23,177 bases of DNA from JAVBNW01 sp031551255 (GCA_031551255.1 JAVBNW010000137.1:1-23177); one strand, 5' to 3'. Counted from the stretch's first letter, positions 13,652 through 21,583 are shown. Made by a program: numbers and translations. The notes: generated from the sequence alone by a model not told the origin.

Positions 13652-14659
13652 CTACATAATGCCGTCGTATCCGGCACGGCGGGCGACCGCGTTTGCCGAA
13701 ATGAGCAGCACAAAGTTGATAACCGTCTTAAACAGGCTGACGGCGGTGGTAAAGCCGTAATCCATTTTCGAGGTGGATTGGAAAGTCATACGGTATATGT
13801 ATGTATCGATCACGTCGCCGATGGGGTATACCGGCGGGCTGTACAGGTTAAACACCTGATCGAAGTTTGCGTTCATAATGCCGCCGACGCTTAAGATAAA
13901 CATGATGATGATCATGCCGATAATGCCCGGCAGCGTAATATGCCATATGCGCTTAATGCGCCCGCAGCCGTCGACCGTCGCCGCTTCATACAGCGATTGA
14001 TCGATGCTTGTGATGGCCGCAAGGTAGAGAATGGTTCCCCACCCGGCCTCCTTCCAAATATCCATGATCACAAGGAACCAGCGGAAGTAAGCCGAGTTGT
14101 AGAGAAAATTCCAGTTGTTTTGCAAGGATGGGTTAAATACGACAAAGATCTTTTTTATAGCGCCCGAATCGCCCAGCAGGTTTAGCACGATACCGGCTAC
14201 GACGACCCACGACAGAAAGTGCGGAAACGTAAAGATGGTTTGCAAAATACGCTTGTACCTGCGGAAGCGCACCTCGTTGATCATCAGCGAAAGGATGATC
14301 GGGAACGGGAACCCGATGGCCAACTTCATCAGAGAAATAATAACGGTATTGCGGAATGCCCGCCAGAAATCCGGCTCGATCATCATGCGCCGAAAATGCT
14401 GAAGGCCTACCCAATCGCTGGAAAACAAGAAATCATAAATGCCGTTTGTGCCGAATTTGGGCTTGAAGGTTTCAAACGCGAGGAAAATGCCAGGCATAGG
14501 CAGATAGCGAAACAAGATCACGAGCGCCAGCGCGGGGCCAACCATAAACAGGTAGACCCACTTGTATTTCCAGATCATCTTTCCAAGCGCCCTCCACCAG
14601 CGCTTGGAGCGAAAGTCCCGCGGCCCGAGTGCGGATTGCCCCCGCGTTGAGATAAACAA
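13652..14659 (-). CDS. Carbohydrate ABC transporter permease (LplB-like)
   Basis: About 335 residues, six membrane segments, LplB/YteP-type sugar permease. After a basic N-terminus (RSKRWWRALGKMIWKYKW) come the first helix VYLFMVGPALALVILFRYLP and the typical GIFLAFETFKP. The EAA loop is LYEAATVDGCGRIKRIWHI. Start: GGAGGG (14666-14671) directly abuts an ATG at 14665, too close to use, and is 6 nt before a TTG at 14659, which I prefer. It is the first gene of the four-gene operon (permease, permease, binding protein, GH5), behind a perfect consensus promoter and a leader of about 200 nt. Confidence 0.92.
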   Translation of the reverse strand: MFISTRGQSALGPRDFRSKRWWRALGKMIWKYKWVYLFMVGPALALVILFRYLPMPGIFLAFETFKPKFGTNGIYDFLFSSDWVGLQHFRRMMIEPDFWRAFRNTVIISLMKLAIGFPFPIILSLMINEVRFRRYKRILQTIFTFPHFLSWVVVAGIVLNLLGDSGAIKKIFVVFNPSLQNNWNFLYNSAYFRWFLVIMDIWKEAGWGTILYLAAITSIDQSLYEAATVDGCGRIKRIWHITLPGIIGMIIIMFILSVGGIMNANFDQVFNLYSPPVYPIGDVIDTYIYRMTFQSTSKMDYGFTTAVSLFKTVINFVLLISANAVARRAGYDGIM

Positions 14660-14871
14660 TGCCATCCCTCCTACTTGACTTCCCTGTATAGCGATACCAG
14701 CCTCTCAAAAAGAAAGGATGGTGCAAAGCAAGGCACAGCCGTGGACACTGATTGACGACATGATCATACGGAACAAATTGCGTCAAAAAAACGAGCCACC
14801 GCCATTCGCGCAACATACCACCTGCATTGATATACGCCGCAAAACATAGGACGCGCCCGTATCTTTTTTTG
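14660..14871 (-). other. Long untranslated leader of the sugar-transport operon
   Basis: About 200 nt lie between the predicted transcription start (near 14865) and the first gene. I see no strong hairpin plus T tract, no leader peptide with a good binding site, and only a weak 6-bp inverted repeat (TTGACG 14752-14757, CGTCAA 14781-14786). Positions 14901-15000, up to the end of the AviRa-like gene, also show nothing recognisable. Confidence 0.4.
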
Positions 14872-14900
14872 ATTATAGTCATACTTTTAACTTTTGTCAA
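14872..14900 (-). promoter_or_regulatory. Perfect consensus promoter of the sugar-transport operon
   Basis: On the minus strand TTGACA (14895-14900), exactly 17 bp and TATAAT (14872-14877), in an AT-rich patch. Such a strong core promoter for a catabolic operon implies repression by a DNA-binding protein or control in the long leader. Confidence 0.85.
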
Positions 14901-15000
14901 TATACACATAACACGTTGGGCAGGTTGCTCAGGTGTTTTCTCTTATTTTCGACCATAAAAAGCGATATTTTGGTGCGCCCACTCATAAAGGCGAAGGCGG

Positions 15001-15723
15001 TTAGGGTCGGCTCACATTCGTATATATCTCGAATTTTCGCTTGCCGACTGCATGCTTTTCTATTCTTTGGCATGAAATATCGGTTATTTTTTGCAATTTA
15101 TCGTGACAAATCGCAATAACAGCTCCAGGTTTTACTATATGTAATAAATTGGCGATCAAATCGTCCAACGGATCCTCGGTGCCGTTTTTCCAGGAAACAA
15201 GGTCTCCATATGGGACATCCGTTATTACAATATCCGCTTCGATTTTTTGATGCTCAAAATGAACAGATTGCAACGCACTTGCACAAAACACATGTGAAAA
15301 AACATCACGACCGTTAAGCCGCGCCGCCAACCGTTCCGCGCTCAACAGCGCCTCGGTGTGCGATGCCTTACCTTCGGCTTCATACATCGTGCGAAGCCTT
15401 AGCACCCTGTGCGCCATGCCTTTATCCGTCAGCAGGGAAAGATTATCCCGCGCAAGGGCAACCGCCTCCTCGTCGATATCCGATCCGTACAGCGCGCCGA
15501 TCCTTTGCGGGTTGAGAAAGCCGAGCGCCGTGAGTAAATATCCCCCTCCGCAGCATGGATCGTATACCGTAACCGGCCCGTTTGATCCATTATATTCCAT
15601 GCATCGCAAAAAGATCTCCTGCGCAAGCCGCACGGGAAAATTTGAATAGCCGCTTTTGTGCATGATCACGCGGCCGGCGGCAAAATCTTCAAAGTTTTCA
15701 GCGGCGCAATGTCTGTATACCAA
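15001..15723 (-). CDS. AviRa-like 23S rRNA methyltransferase
   Basis: About 240 residues, related to AviRa of the avilamycin producer, a guanine methyltransferase acting on 23S rRNA to give resistance to orthosomycin antibiotics. Visible features: an N-terminal SGYSNFPVRLAQEIFLRC segment, the SAM motif DPCCGGGYLL (55-64), SDIDEEAVALARDNL for the adenosine ribose, the EGKASHTEALLSAERLAARL helix region, and the catalytic motif DVPYG (169-173), the counterpart of NPPY. The start is a TTG at 15723 with AGAGGGAG about 4 nt upstream. It lies 62 bp after the GH5 copy 2 stop, past a hairpin, in the same direction. Many Bacillota carry such genes without known antibiotic exposure, so a housekeeping rRNA role is also possible. 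Confidence 0.8.
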   Translation of the reverse strand: MVYRHCAAENFEDFAAGRVIMHKSGYSNFPVRLAQEIFLRCMEYNGSNGPVTVYDPCCGGGYLLTALGFLNPQRIGALYGSDIDEEAVALARDNLSLLTDKGMAHRVLRLRTMYEAEGKASHTEALLSAERLAARLNGRDVFSHVFCASALQSVHFEHQKIEADIVITDVPYGDLVSWKNGTEDPLDDLIANLLHIVKPGAVIAICHDKLQKITDISCQRIEKHAVGKRKFEIYTNVSRP

Positions 15724-15745
15724 AGCGCTCCCTCTTTACTGTCAA

Positions 15746-15774
15746 CGGCCGGGGACGCTTTCCGTCCCCGGCCG
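15746..15774 (-). terminator. GC-rich hairpin between GH5 copy 2 and the AviRa-like gene
   Basis: A perfect 12-bp stem CGGCCGGGGACG / CGTCCCCGGCCG (15746-15757, 15763-15774) with a 5-nt loop, 11 bp after the GH5 stop. The following bases (TTGACAG) are only weakly T-rich, so termination is probably partial and the methyltransferase may be read by read-through. Confidence 0.5.
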
Positions 15775-15785
15775 AATGTTTGCCA

Positions 15786-16811
15786 TCAGTGCCTAAGGAG
15801 AATGTCGAGCATTTTCCTGTCGAGCTTGTGCCCGCGCCATTCTTCGTACGCAACGTCGGTGCGCTCGGAATCCAAAATGCCGAATGCGCCTCTGAAATTC
15901 CACAGGGCATAGCCGATGTTATAGCCCTGAAGAATATCCATCACGTTTTCAAACCACGGCAACAGCGTGTCGTGCGGGGTGTGAATGTACACGCCGCCCT
16001 CGCCGCAGTGCACGCCGATGCCCAGCTCCTGCGACATCTTCGCCCACTCGCCATAGTGCGCATACAGGCGGTCGAAATCCCAATAACCGTCAAAGTTCGG
16101 GGTCTGGGGCCACTTGGGGGGCACCATATCCCATTGGGTGGAATCCTTCCACCAACGCGCCTTATAGTGCGTAAGCGTCATGGGAACATAGGCGCGGCAG
16201 CTTTCGCCGATGTTCAGATCCGCCAACTCCGGGCAGGCGGTGTTGCCCCCATCCATGCCATCGGCAATGATGTAGCGGTCGGGGTCCACGGCTCTGATCG
16301 CCTTCACGGCCGCCTCGATCGCGCGGCGGTGATCGAGGTGGGTCACGCCGTTTCTCTCTCCCGGCGGTTCGTTCACCAGGTCGAAGGATACTTTATCGCT
16401 GGAGATGCCCTTATACCGCTTGGCAAACATTTCCCAGTGATGAGCGAAAGCTTTGACGGCTTCGTCGTCGTGCCACAGATCAAACGGCTCGGGTTCCAGC
16501 GGGTTTGGGTTGATGCAATAGCCGGGGGCGCGGTGTAGGTTGATGTTGATGTGGATGCCGTACTTTTCCCCCATTTTCACGCAGGCATCGACATTTTCGA
16601 GCTCTTTTTCGTTGATGTTGTAGACGTCCTCGGGCGTAATCACGCCGGCCTTCGTCCACCGGCGGTAGGACATTGGCAGCCGGACAAAATCGAATCCGAG
16701 CTCGCTGATAAGCTGCAGATCCGACTCGACAAAGCTGCCACTGTGGTTGGGGGTGTACATTTCCATCAGGTTGAAGCCGCGCCAGCGGGGCAACATGGAT
16801 TGCTTGTACAC
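15786..16811 (-). CDS. Cytoplasmic GH5 family glycoside hydrolase (copy 2)
   Basis: A 341-residue GH5 (cellulase-family) TIM-barrel enzyme without a signal peptide. Key residues: R44, H93 (NLHRAPG), N147-E148 (LVNEPPG, acid/base), H215-Y216 (THYKARW), E271 (VHCGEGG, nucleophile) and W304. The start is the GTG at 16811 (VYKQSMLPRW), preceded by GGAGGAGG at the same spacing as in copy 1; the open frame runs 13 codons further without support. Compared with copy 1 it has a longer loop after the first barrel strands (residues 50-65) and a different substrate-side loop near 220-240 (DSTQWDMVPPKWPQ), so the two may split substrates. It has its own promoter (16870-16898) and is not part of the transporter transcript. 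Confidence 0.92.
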   Translation of the reverse strand: MYKQSMLPRWRGFNLMEMYTPNHSGSFVESDLQLISELGFDFVRLPMSYRRWTKAGVITPEDVYNINEKELENVDACVKMGEKYGIHININLHRAPGYCINPNPLEPEPFDLWHDDEAVKAFAHHWEMFAKRYKGISSDKVSFDLVNEPPGERNGVTHLDHRRAIEAAVKAIRAVDPDRYIIADGMDGGNTACPELADLNIGESCRAYVPMTLTHYKARWWKDSTQWDMVPPKWPQTPNFDGYWDFDRLYAHYGEWAKMSQELGIGVHCGEGGVYIHTPHDTLLPWFENVMDILQGYNIGYALWNFRGAFGILDSERTDVAYEEWRGHKLDRKMLDILLRH

Positions 16812-16844
16812 GCGTATCCTCCTCCGTCTCTTTTTGGAATGACC

Positions 16845-16859
16845 TGACAAACCCTGTCA
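16845..16859 (-). promoter_or_regulatory. Dyad just downstream of the GH5 copy 2 transcription start
   Basis: TGACA-N5-TGTCA (16845-16859), centred about 11 bp after the predicted start at 16863, the position of a typical repressor operator. The regulator is unknown. Confidence 0.3.
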
Positions 16860-16869
16860 AGCCCATGCA

Positions 16870-16898
16870 AGTATAGCACCGTTTTTCCCCTATGTCAC
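16870..16898 (-). promoter_or_regulatory. Promoter of GH5 copy 2
   Basis: On the minus strand GTGACA (16893-16898), 17 bp and TATACT (16870-16875), start near 16863. Confidence 0.6.
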
Positions 16899-16973
16899 TC
16901 GTCGTCGCGGACTGCGTATCGCTCGCTTCCGTGCACCGGCACGAAAGCTCGTTCACTACGTCGCTTCTCCTCT

Positions 16974-17270
16974 TCCTCAAAACCGCTGAGGCGATTTTGA
17001 GGAGTAAAGAAAACGACGCGATAAGAAACCGAAGCGCGCGTTTGACGCTCTTGCTACCCTTCCTCAAAACCGCTAAGACGATTTTGAGGAGTAAAGAGAA
17101 CGACGCGATAAGAAACCGAAGCGCGCGTTTGACGTTCTTGCTACCCTTCCTCAAAACCGCTGAGGCGATTTTGAGGAGTAAAGAGAACGACGCGACAAGA
17201 AACCGAAGCGCGCGTTTGACGCTCTTGCTACCCTTCCTCAAAACCGCTGAGGCGATTTTGAGGAGTAAAG
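16974..17270. repeat. Tandem array of four hairpin-bearing units at an 87-bp period
   Basis: A 30-nt imperfect palindrome (TCCTCAAAA ... TTTTGAGGA) begins at 16974, 17061, 17148 and 17235, exactly 87 bp apart. The 57-nt segments between copies are nearly identical (AAACCGAAGCGCGCGTTTGA and CTCTTGCTACCCT blocks). The fourth unit diverges soon after its hairpin. Copy 2 carries two G-to-A changes in the loop region. Because 87 is a multiple of 3, both strands stay open (a 29-residue repeat such as LLPFLKTAEAILRSKENDA on plus), but no start site or known domain supports a protein. The region 16899-17401 contains no other gene. Confidence 0.85.
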
Positions 17271-17313
17271 AAACCGACACACACGTCCCTCTCCCTGCTC
17301 CCTTTGCACAATT

Positions 17314-17356
17314 AAGAACGTCGAGGAAGAAGCGAAAACGTGCGTTCCTCGTTCTT
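17314..17356. repeat. Inverted repeat between the 87-bp array and gatB
   Basis: AAGAAC and GAGGAA (17314-17328, with a 3-nt bulge) pair with TTCCTCGTTCTT (17345-17356). It lies just downstream of gatB, but neither strand has a good T tract, so it is at best a weak terminator for gatB. Confidence 0.4.
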
Positions 17357-17401
17357 CTTGCTCCTGCAAGGCACTTGAGCATCTTGTGGGATAAGGAAGT
17401 T

Positions 17402-18829
17402 TCACAGAGCGCCAATTCCTCGAATCAGAGCGTCGCGTACCGCCTCGGGATTGCCCCGTCCTTTTAGCTCTTTCATCGCCTGCCCCATCAAAAACGCAAA
17501 TATTTTTTCCTTTCCGCCAAGGTAAGCTGCTACCGCATCCGGGTGACCGGCAAGCGCCGCATCCGCAGCGCGCTTGATGGCATCCGGATCCTTGAGCATC
17601 GAAAGCTTATGCAGATGGACGTAACGCTCGGGCTCCTCGCCCCGCATAAGCATTGCCTCGGCAACCTCGCGCGCGGCGGCCCGGTTGATCTCGCCCCCAA
17701 CGATCATGCCGGCGAGCGTCGCCAGGCCTTTCGCGCTGTGAAAAAACGCACGGACGGGCTTCCCGGATTCCGCGCAGAGGCGAAGCACTTCCGTCATGAA
17801 AAGATGCGCGGTTTCCTTAGGTTCACCGCCCAGCGCGGTCGTCTGTTCAAACAGATAGGCCAAATCGGGATCAGCCGCAAGCTGCCGGGCCTCGTATGGG
17901 GTAAGCGCGCATTGTTCCTGAAAGCGCGCGCGCTTATCCCAGGGCATTTCGGGCAGGCCGCCCCGCACTTTTTCTATGTACTCTTGCGCAAGAACCAGCG
18001 CGGGGATATCCGGCTCGGGAAGGTAGCGGTAATCCCTCTCCCCCTCCTTCGAGCGCATCGGCACGCTCCTGCCCCGCGCCTCATCCCAGCGGCGCGTTTC
18101 CCTATCGACGATTCCTCCGCTTTTCACAATGGCGATCTGGCGCTCCCCTTCCCACTGTATTGCTCGGCGAATAGCGCGCAGCGACGCCAGGTTCTTAAGC
18201 TCCACGCGGTTGAGTAATCCCGCCTCTCCAACGGGGCGCACCGATACGTTCACGTCGGCGCGCAAAGAGCCCTCGTGCATGCGCACATCCGATATGCCCA
18301 AATAGAGCGCCGCCTCGCGCAAAGCCGCAAGAAAGGCGGCGGCGTCTTCTTCGCCCCGCATATTAGGTTCGGTAACGATTTCCAGCAACGGTACGCCGCA
18401 GCGGTTATAATCGACAAAAGATGCGCGGCCGTCGTGCTCGAGCTTCCCCGCATCTTCTTCAATATGGATTTGACGTATGCCGATTCTGCGCGCCGCCCCA
18501 TCCTGATAAATCTCCATCGAACCGCCGCGGCAGATGGGTTGAAAAAACTGCGTAATCTGATATCCCTTGGGAAGATCGGGGTAAACGTAGTGCTTGCGGT
18601 CGAAGCGGCTGACGCGCTCAATGCGGCAGCCAAGGGCAAGGCCCAGGCGCACCGCATATTCGACAGCCTTTGCATTGAGCGCCGGAAGCGCCCCCGGAAG
18701 CCCCAGGCACACAGGGCAAACCTGCGCGTTGGGCGGCGCGCCGAATGCCGTGGGACAGCTGCAGAATGCCTTGGACTCCGTCGAAAGTTCCATATGGACT
18801 TCGAGCCCAACGATTAGCTCATAGCGCAT
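17402..18829 (-). CDS. gatB: Asp-tRNA(Asn)/Glu-tRNA(Gln) amidotransferase subunit B
   Basis: A 475-residue GatB, the subunit that binds misacylated tRNA and phosphorylates the Glu/Asp so that ammonia from GatA can amidate it. The N-terminal YELIVGLEVHMEL, the zinc cysteines C23, C25, C38 and C41 (CSCPTAFG, VCPVCLGLPG), YVYPDLPKGYQITQ and the acidic EDAGKLEHD are family hallmarks. A helical C-terminal tRNA-binding (YqeY-like) tail ends in RDALIRGIGAL. The frame is open far upstream into gatA, but ATG 18829 has GGAGGAA 6 nt before it and gives the normal length. It overlaps the gatA stop by 11 bp, implying translational coupling. Confidence 0.97.
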   Translation of the reverse strand: MRYELIVGLEVHMELSTESKAFCSCPTAFGAPPNAQVCPVCLGLPGALPALNAKAVEYAVRLGLALGCRIERVSRFDRKHYVYPDLPKGYQITQFFQPICRGGSMEIYQDGAARRIGIRQIHIEEDAGKLEHDGRASFVDYNRCGVPLLEIVTEPNMRGEEDAAAFLAALREAALYLGISDVRMHEGSLRADVNVSVRPVGEAGLLNRVELKNLASLRAIRRAIQWEGERQIAIVKSGGIVDRETRRWDEARGRSVPMRSKEGERDYRYLPEPDIPALVLAQEYIEKVRGGLPEMPWDKRARFQEQCALTPYEARQLAADPDLAYLFEQTTALGGEPKETAHLFMTEVLRLCAESGKPVRAFFHSAKGLATLAGMIVGGEINRAAAREVAEAMLMRGEEPERYVHLHKLSMLKDPDAIKRAADAALAGHPDAVAAYLGGKEKIFAFLMGQAMKELKGRGNPEAVRDALIRGIGAL

Positions 18830-20297
18830 CGGCACTTCCTCCATAACTCGGCGGGCGGCGCAGATGAAAATCCGTATGGAGTTGGTAGGCGTGCGCAACG
18901 CGTATGAGCAGGGGCTCTTCGAACGCGCGACCGACGAGCTGCATGCCGATGGGCAGGCCGGATTCGCTAAGCCCGCAGGGTATGGACGCCGCGGGAAGCC
19001 CCGCCAAACTGGCCGATACGGTGTACGCATCGCCCGACGCCATGCCGATGGGGTCGGAAGCATATTCGCCCAACCGGTAAGCCACCGTGGGCGCAACCGG
19101 CCCAAGCAGCACGTCGCACTGGGAAAGCGCGTTGGAAAGTTCCGCGCGGACGGCATCCCTCGCGCGCATCGCCCTATGATAGTATGCATCGCGCACATCC
19201 GCCTTCAGCACGTGCGTTCCCAGCAAGATGCGGCGCTTCACCTCCGCACCGAAGCCCTGACTGCGCACGACTTCGATCGACTCGCGCAGCGTATCGCCAT
19301 CCGCATACAGGCCGTAGCGTACGCCGTCGTAGCGCGCAAGGTTCGAGCTTGCCTCGGCGCAGGCGATCACATAGTAAGCGGCGAGGGCGCCGTGTTCCCA
19401 CGGCGTATCGACGGGGATGAGCTTCGCTCCCATGCATTTCAGGCGATTGGCCGCCTCCGACACGGCTGCGGCAACCTGCGCGTCCGCGCCGCGCAGCGCC
19501 GTCTCGTTTAGCCCGATGTGCAGTCCGCGCACGTCGCCGCTCCAAGCCCCGGAAAAATCCGGCGCAACTCGGCGGACCGAAGTGGCATCCCGGCTGTCGT
19601 ACCCGCCGATGATCGCGAGAATTTCGGCACAATCTCGAATGTCGCGCGCAATGGGCCCGATCTGATCCATCGAAGATGCATGGGCGATCAACCCAAAACG
19701 GGATATGCCGCCGTAGGTCGGCCGTATGCCCGATACGCCGCAAAACGCGCACGGTTGGCGGATGGAGCCCCCCGTATCGCTCCCGATCGCGAAGAAAACT
19801 TCCCCGGACGCCACCGCAGCCGCACAGCCCCCGGAGGAGCCGCCGGGCACACATTGCGTATTCCAGGGATTGCGCACAGGCCCATAAAAAGACGTTTCGG
19901 TGGAGCCGCCCATCGAAAACTCGTCCATATTCAGCTTGCCAAGCAGGATTGCGCCGCCTTGCTCAAGCTTTTCAAGCGCCGACGCCGTATAGGGCGGCCG
20001 GAAGTCTTCCAGCATACGCGATGCGCAGGTGGCGTTCACGCCTCGCACACACAGGTTGTCTTTAGCTGCGAAGGGCACGCCGGCCAGCGAAGACAGGGCC
20101 TCCCCCGCATCCAAGCGCTTTTGCACGGCCCGTGCCTGCGAAACCGCCGCCTCTTCCATTGTAGTGATAAACGCGTTGAGCCGTTTATCCTGCCGTACCA
20201 AAGACGCCAGCGTAGCGCGCACGGCCTCCTCGCAGCCGATCTCCCTTTCGCGTATCCTTCGTCCGAGTTCGAGCGCCGGAATCTTTAGTGTTTCCAT
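18819..20297 (-). CDS. gatA: Asp-tRNA(Asn)/Glu-tRNA(Gln) amidotransferase subunit A
   Basis: A 492-residue amidase-signature protein that hydrolyses glutamine and supplies ammonia to GatB. The Ser-cisSer-Lys triad is K79 (FAAKDN), S154 (PGGSSGG) and S178 (GSDTGGSIRQP). The KLNMDEFSMGGSTE and SSMDQIGPIARD blocks are standard. One small variation is PTYGGISRFGL where most relatives have PTYGRVSRYGL. ATG 20297 is 3 bp after the gatC stop, with GAGGAG inside the gatC end as its binding site. It is the middle gene of the gatCAB operon. Confidence 0.97.
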   Translation of the reverse strand: METLKIPALELGRRIREREIGCEEAVRATLASLVRQDKRLNAFITTMEEAAVSQARAVQKRLDAGEALSSLAGVPFAAKDNLCVRGVNATCASRMLEDFRPPYTASALEKLEQGGAILLGKLNMDEFSMGGSTETSFYGPVRNPWNTQCVPGGSSGGCAAAVASGEVFFAIGSDTGGSIRQPCAFCGVSGIRPTYGGISRFGLIAHASSMDQIGPIARDIRDCAEILAIIGGYDSRDATSVRRVAPDFSGAWSGDVRGLHIGLNETALRGADAQVAAAVSEAANRLKCMGAKLIPVDTPWEHGALAAYYVIACAEASSNLARYDGVRYGLYADGDTLRESIEVVRSQGFGAEVKRRILLGTHVLKADVRDAYYHRAMRARDAVRAELSNALSQCDVLLGPVAPTVAYRLGEYASDPIGMASGDAYTVSASLAGLPAASIPCGLSESGLPIGMQLVGRAFEEPLLIRVAHAYQLHTDFHLRRPPSYGGSADAL

Positions 20298-20300
20298 CGG

Positions 20301-20579
20301 CTACTCCTCAACGGCCCGGGAGGTTACAAAACGCCCGTCGTCCGTACGGGCAGCATTCCCCAGCACCGCCTCCGGGCTTATCGGCGCCGCCGCCGTATCG
20401 TCGCGCAGCGCTCCGCATGCGCATACAGGCGAAGCCTCGGTCGGCTTTACATCCTGTAAATCGCCTATCCACGCGAGCATGCGCACAAGATCCGAAGCGA
20501 AAGATCCGCATTCATCGGGCAAAAGCCTAATATGTGCAATCTCTTCCAAAGTCTCCACCTGTTTGCTATCCATATTCAT
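20301..20579 (-). CDS. gatC: Asp-tRNA(Asn)/Glu-tRNA(Gln) amidotransferase subunit C
   Basis: A 92-residue GatC, the small belt subunit that stabilises the GatA-GatB complex. It shows the family pattern: an N-terminal helix pair (LEEIAHIRLLPDE ... LVRMLAWIGDLQDV), the linker VKPTEAS, a loop ending LRDDTAA, and the closing GRFVTSRAVEE (usually GFFxVPRxxE). Start: ATG 20579 has GGGTGAC 5 nt upstream; a second ATG lies at 20573. The longer frame to 20813 is not supported. Some core positions (for example the usual ARLxL after the first His) are divergent, but position and order leave little doubt. Confidence 0.88.
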   Translation of the reverse strand: MNMDSKQVETLEEIAHIRLLPDECGSFASDLVRMLAWIGDLQDVKPTEASPVCACGALRDDTAAAPISPEAVLGNAARTDDGRFVTSRAVEE

Positions 20580-20603
20580 CGCCGTCACCCATGTTTTTTT
20601 CTT

Positions 20604-20633
20604 ACCGTAACATGCGCGCTCCGCCGCCGTCAA
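20604..20633 (-). promoter_or_regulatory. Possible promoter of gatCAB
   Basis: On the minus strand TTGACG (20628-20633), 18 bp and TACGGT (20604-20609). The -10 box is weak. It gives a leader of about 20 nt before gatC. Confidence 0.35.
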
Positions 20634-20726
20634 CCGATGGACTTCCCTTTGCGTATGCGTTACTATAGAAGCGATAGCGGCATGCAAAGGCCATGGCACA
20701 ACGGCAAACAGCAAAGGAGGGTCCGC

Positions 20727-21572
20727 ATGTATAAAGCGCTCGATCCGGGAAGCTTGGGCATTCAAAAAGGCGTACAAGAACACATTCGACTTGCGGCGGC
20801 CTGGGGCTTTCACGGCGTGATGCTCAGCCCCGACGACATCCTCGCGCAGGGAATCGGCAAAGTAAACGACTGGATGGAAGAATACGGCGTCGTCAACGCG
20901 GGGTTTGGCATCGGTTCGGATTATAATAAAAAAGGCGACGAATACGGCGCTGGCCTTCTCGCCCTTTCCCGCCGCGCCAAGGCAGCCCGGGCGACCGGCG
21001 CCGTGCGATCCTTAACGTGGATTCCTCCCGGAAGCGACGAGCTTACCTACGACCAACAGTATGACGATTTCGCAAGCCGCTTGCGCCCATGCGCGAAGAT
21101 CCTCGAAGAGGAAGGCATTTCTCTCGCGCTGGAGTTTATCGGAACGCATGCTGCTTATGAGACAAAGAAATATCCGTTTATTCACACCATGCCGGAAATG
21201 CTCAGGCTGTGCAACAGCATCGGCACGCGCGGCTGCGGGCTCCTGCTCGATGCCCATCATATGCATACCGCCGGCCATGCCATGGACGATGCGCTGGCGC
21301 TTAGGGCCGATCAGGTTGCCTTTGTGCACATCAACGATGCCATGCCCGGCTACACCCCTGAAACCCTGCCCGACAGCCCGCGCGTGTTGCCCGGCGAAAG
21401 CGGCGTGATCGATTGCACGCGGCTGCTTAACAACCTAAAGCGTATCGGCTACGAAGGGCCGGTGGTGGTCGAGCCGTTTTATGCTCCGTTTAAGAGCATT
21501 CAGGATGCGGACGAGATCGTCAGGCTTACTGCGGAATCGATCGCGCGCGTATGGCCTAAAGAAAACCGATAG
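20727..21572 (+). CDS. Sugar phosphate isomerase/epimerase-like TIM-barrel protein
   Basis: A 281-residue xylose-isomerase-like (AP endonuclease 2) barrel, the fold of IolE, IolI and hydroxypyruvate isomerase. Metal ligands are visible at the ends of barrel strands: Glu in LALEFIG, Asp-His in LLLDAHHMH, His and Asp in FVHINDA, and Glu in VVVEPFY. The segment LPGESGVIDCTRLLNNLKRIGYEGP is typical. It probably isomerises or epimerises a sugar or inositol derivative in the cytoplasm; the substrate is unknown. ATG 20727 is preceded by AAAGGAGG at 6 nt; the frame is open to 20532 but that stretch overlaps gatC. No clear promoter is seen, though the gene diverges from gatCAB. A terminator follows. 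Confidence 0.87.
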   Translation: MYKALDPGSLGIQKGVQEHIRLAAAWGFHGVMLSPDDILAQGIGKVNDWMEEYGVVNAGFGIGSDYNKKGDEYGAGLLALSRRAKAARATGAVRSLTWIPPGSDELTYDQQYDDFASRLRPCAKILEEEGISLALEFIGTHAAYETKKYPFIHTMPEMLRLCNSIGTRGCGLLLDAHHMHTAGHAMDDALALRADQVAFVHINDAMPGYTPETLPDSPRVLPGESGVIDCTRLLNNLKRIGYEGPVVVEPFYAPFKSIQDADEIVRLTAESIARVWPKENR

Positions 21573-21583
21573 AAACGAAGCTG

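Noticed and set aside
15740..15745. TTGACA after the hairpin as a promoter for the AviRa-like gene
   Set aside because: The only -10-like sequence is 20 bp away and inside the coding region, past the start codon.
16974..17270. A CRISPR array
   Set aside because: The 87-bp period has near-identical linkers as well as repeats, so there are no unique spacers, and no cas genes are present.
16480..17415. Minus-strand 311-codon frame with a 29-residue repeat, and plus-strand frame 16892-17467
   Set aside because: They are open because the 87-bp repeat period is divisible by three. The minus frame runs into GH5 copy 2 out of frame. Neither has a supported start or a known domain.
18830..19198. N-terminal extension of gatB overlapping gatA
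   Set aside because: The ATG at 18829 has a good binding site and gives the normal GatB length and N-terminus; the extension is gatA in another frame.
20580..20813. N-terminal extension of gatC
   Set aside because: It crosses the likely promoter region and does not resemble GatC, which begins with its normal first helix at 20579 or 20573.
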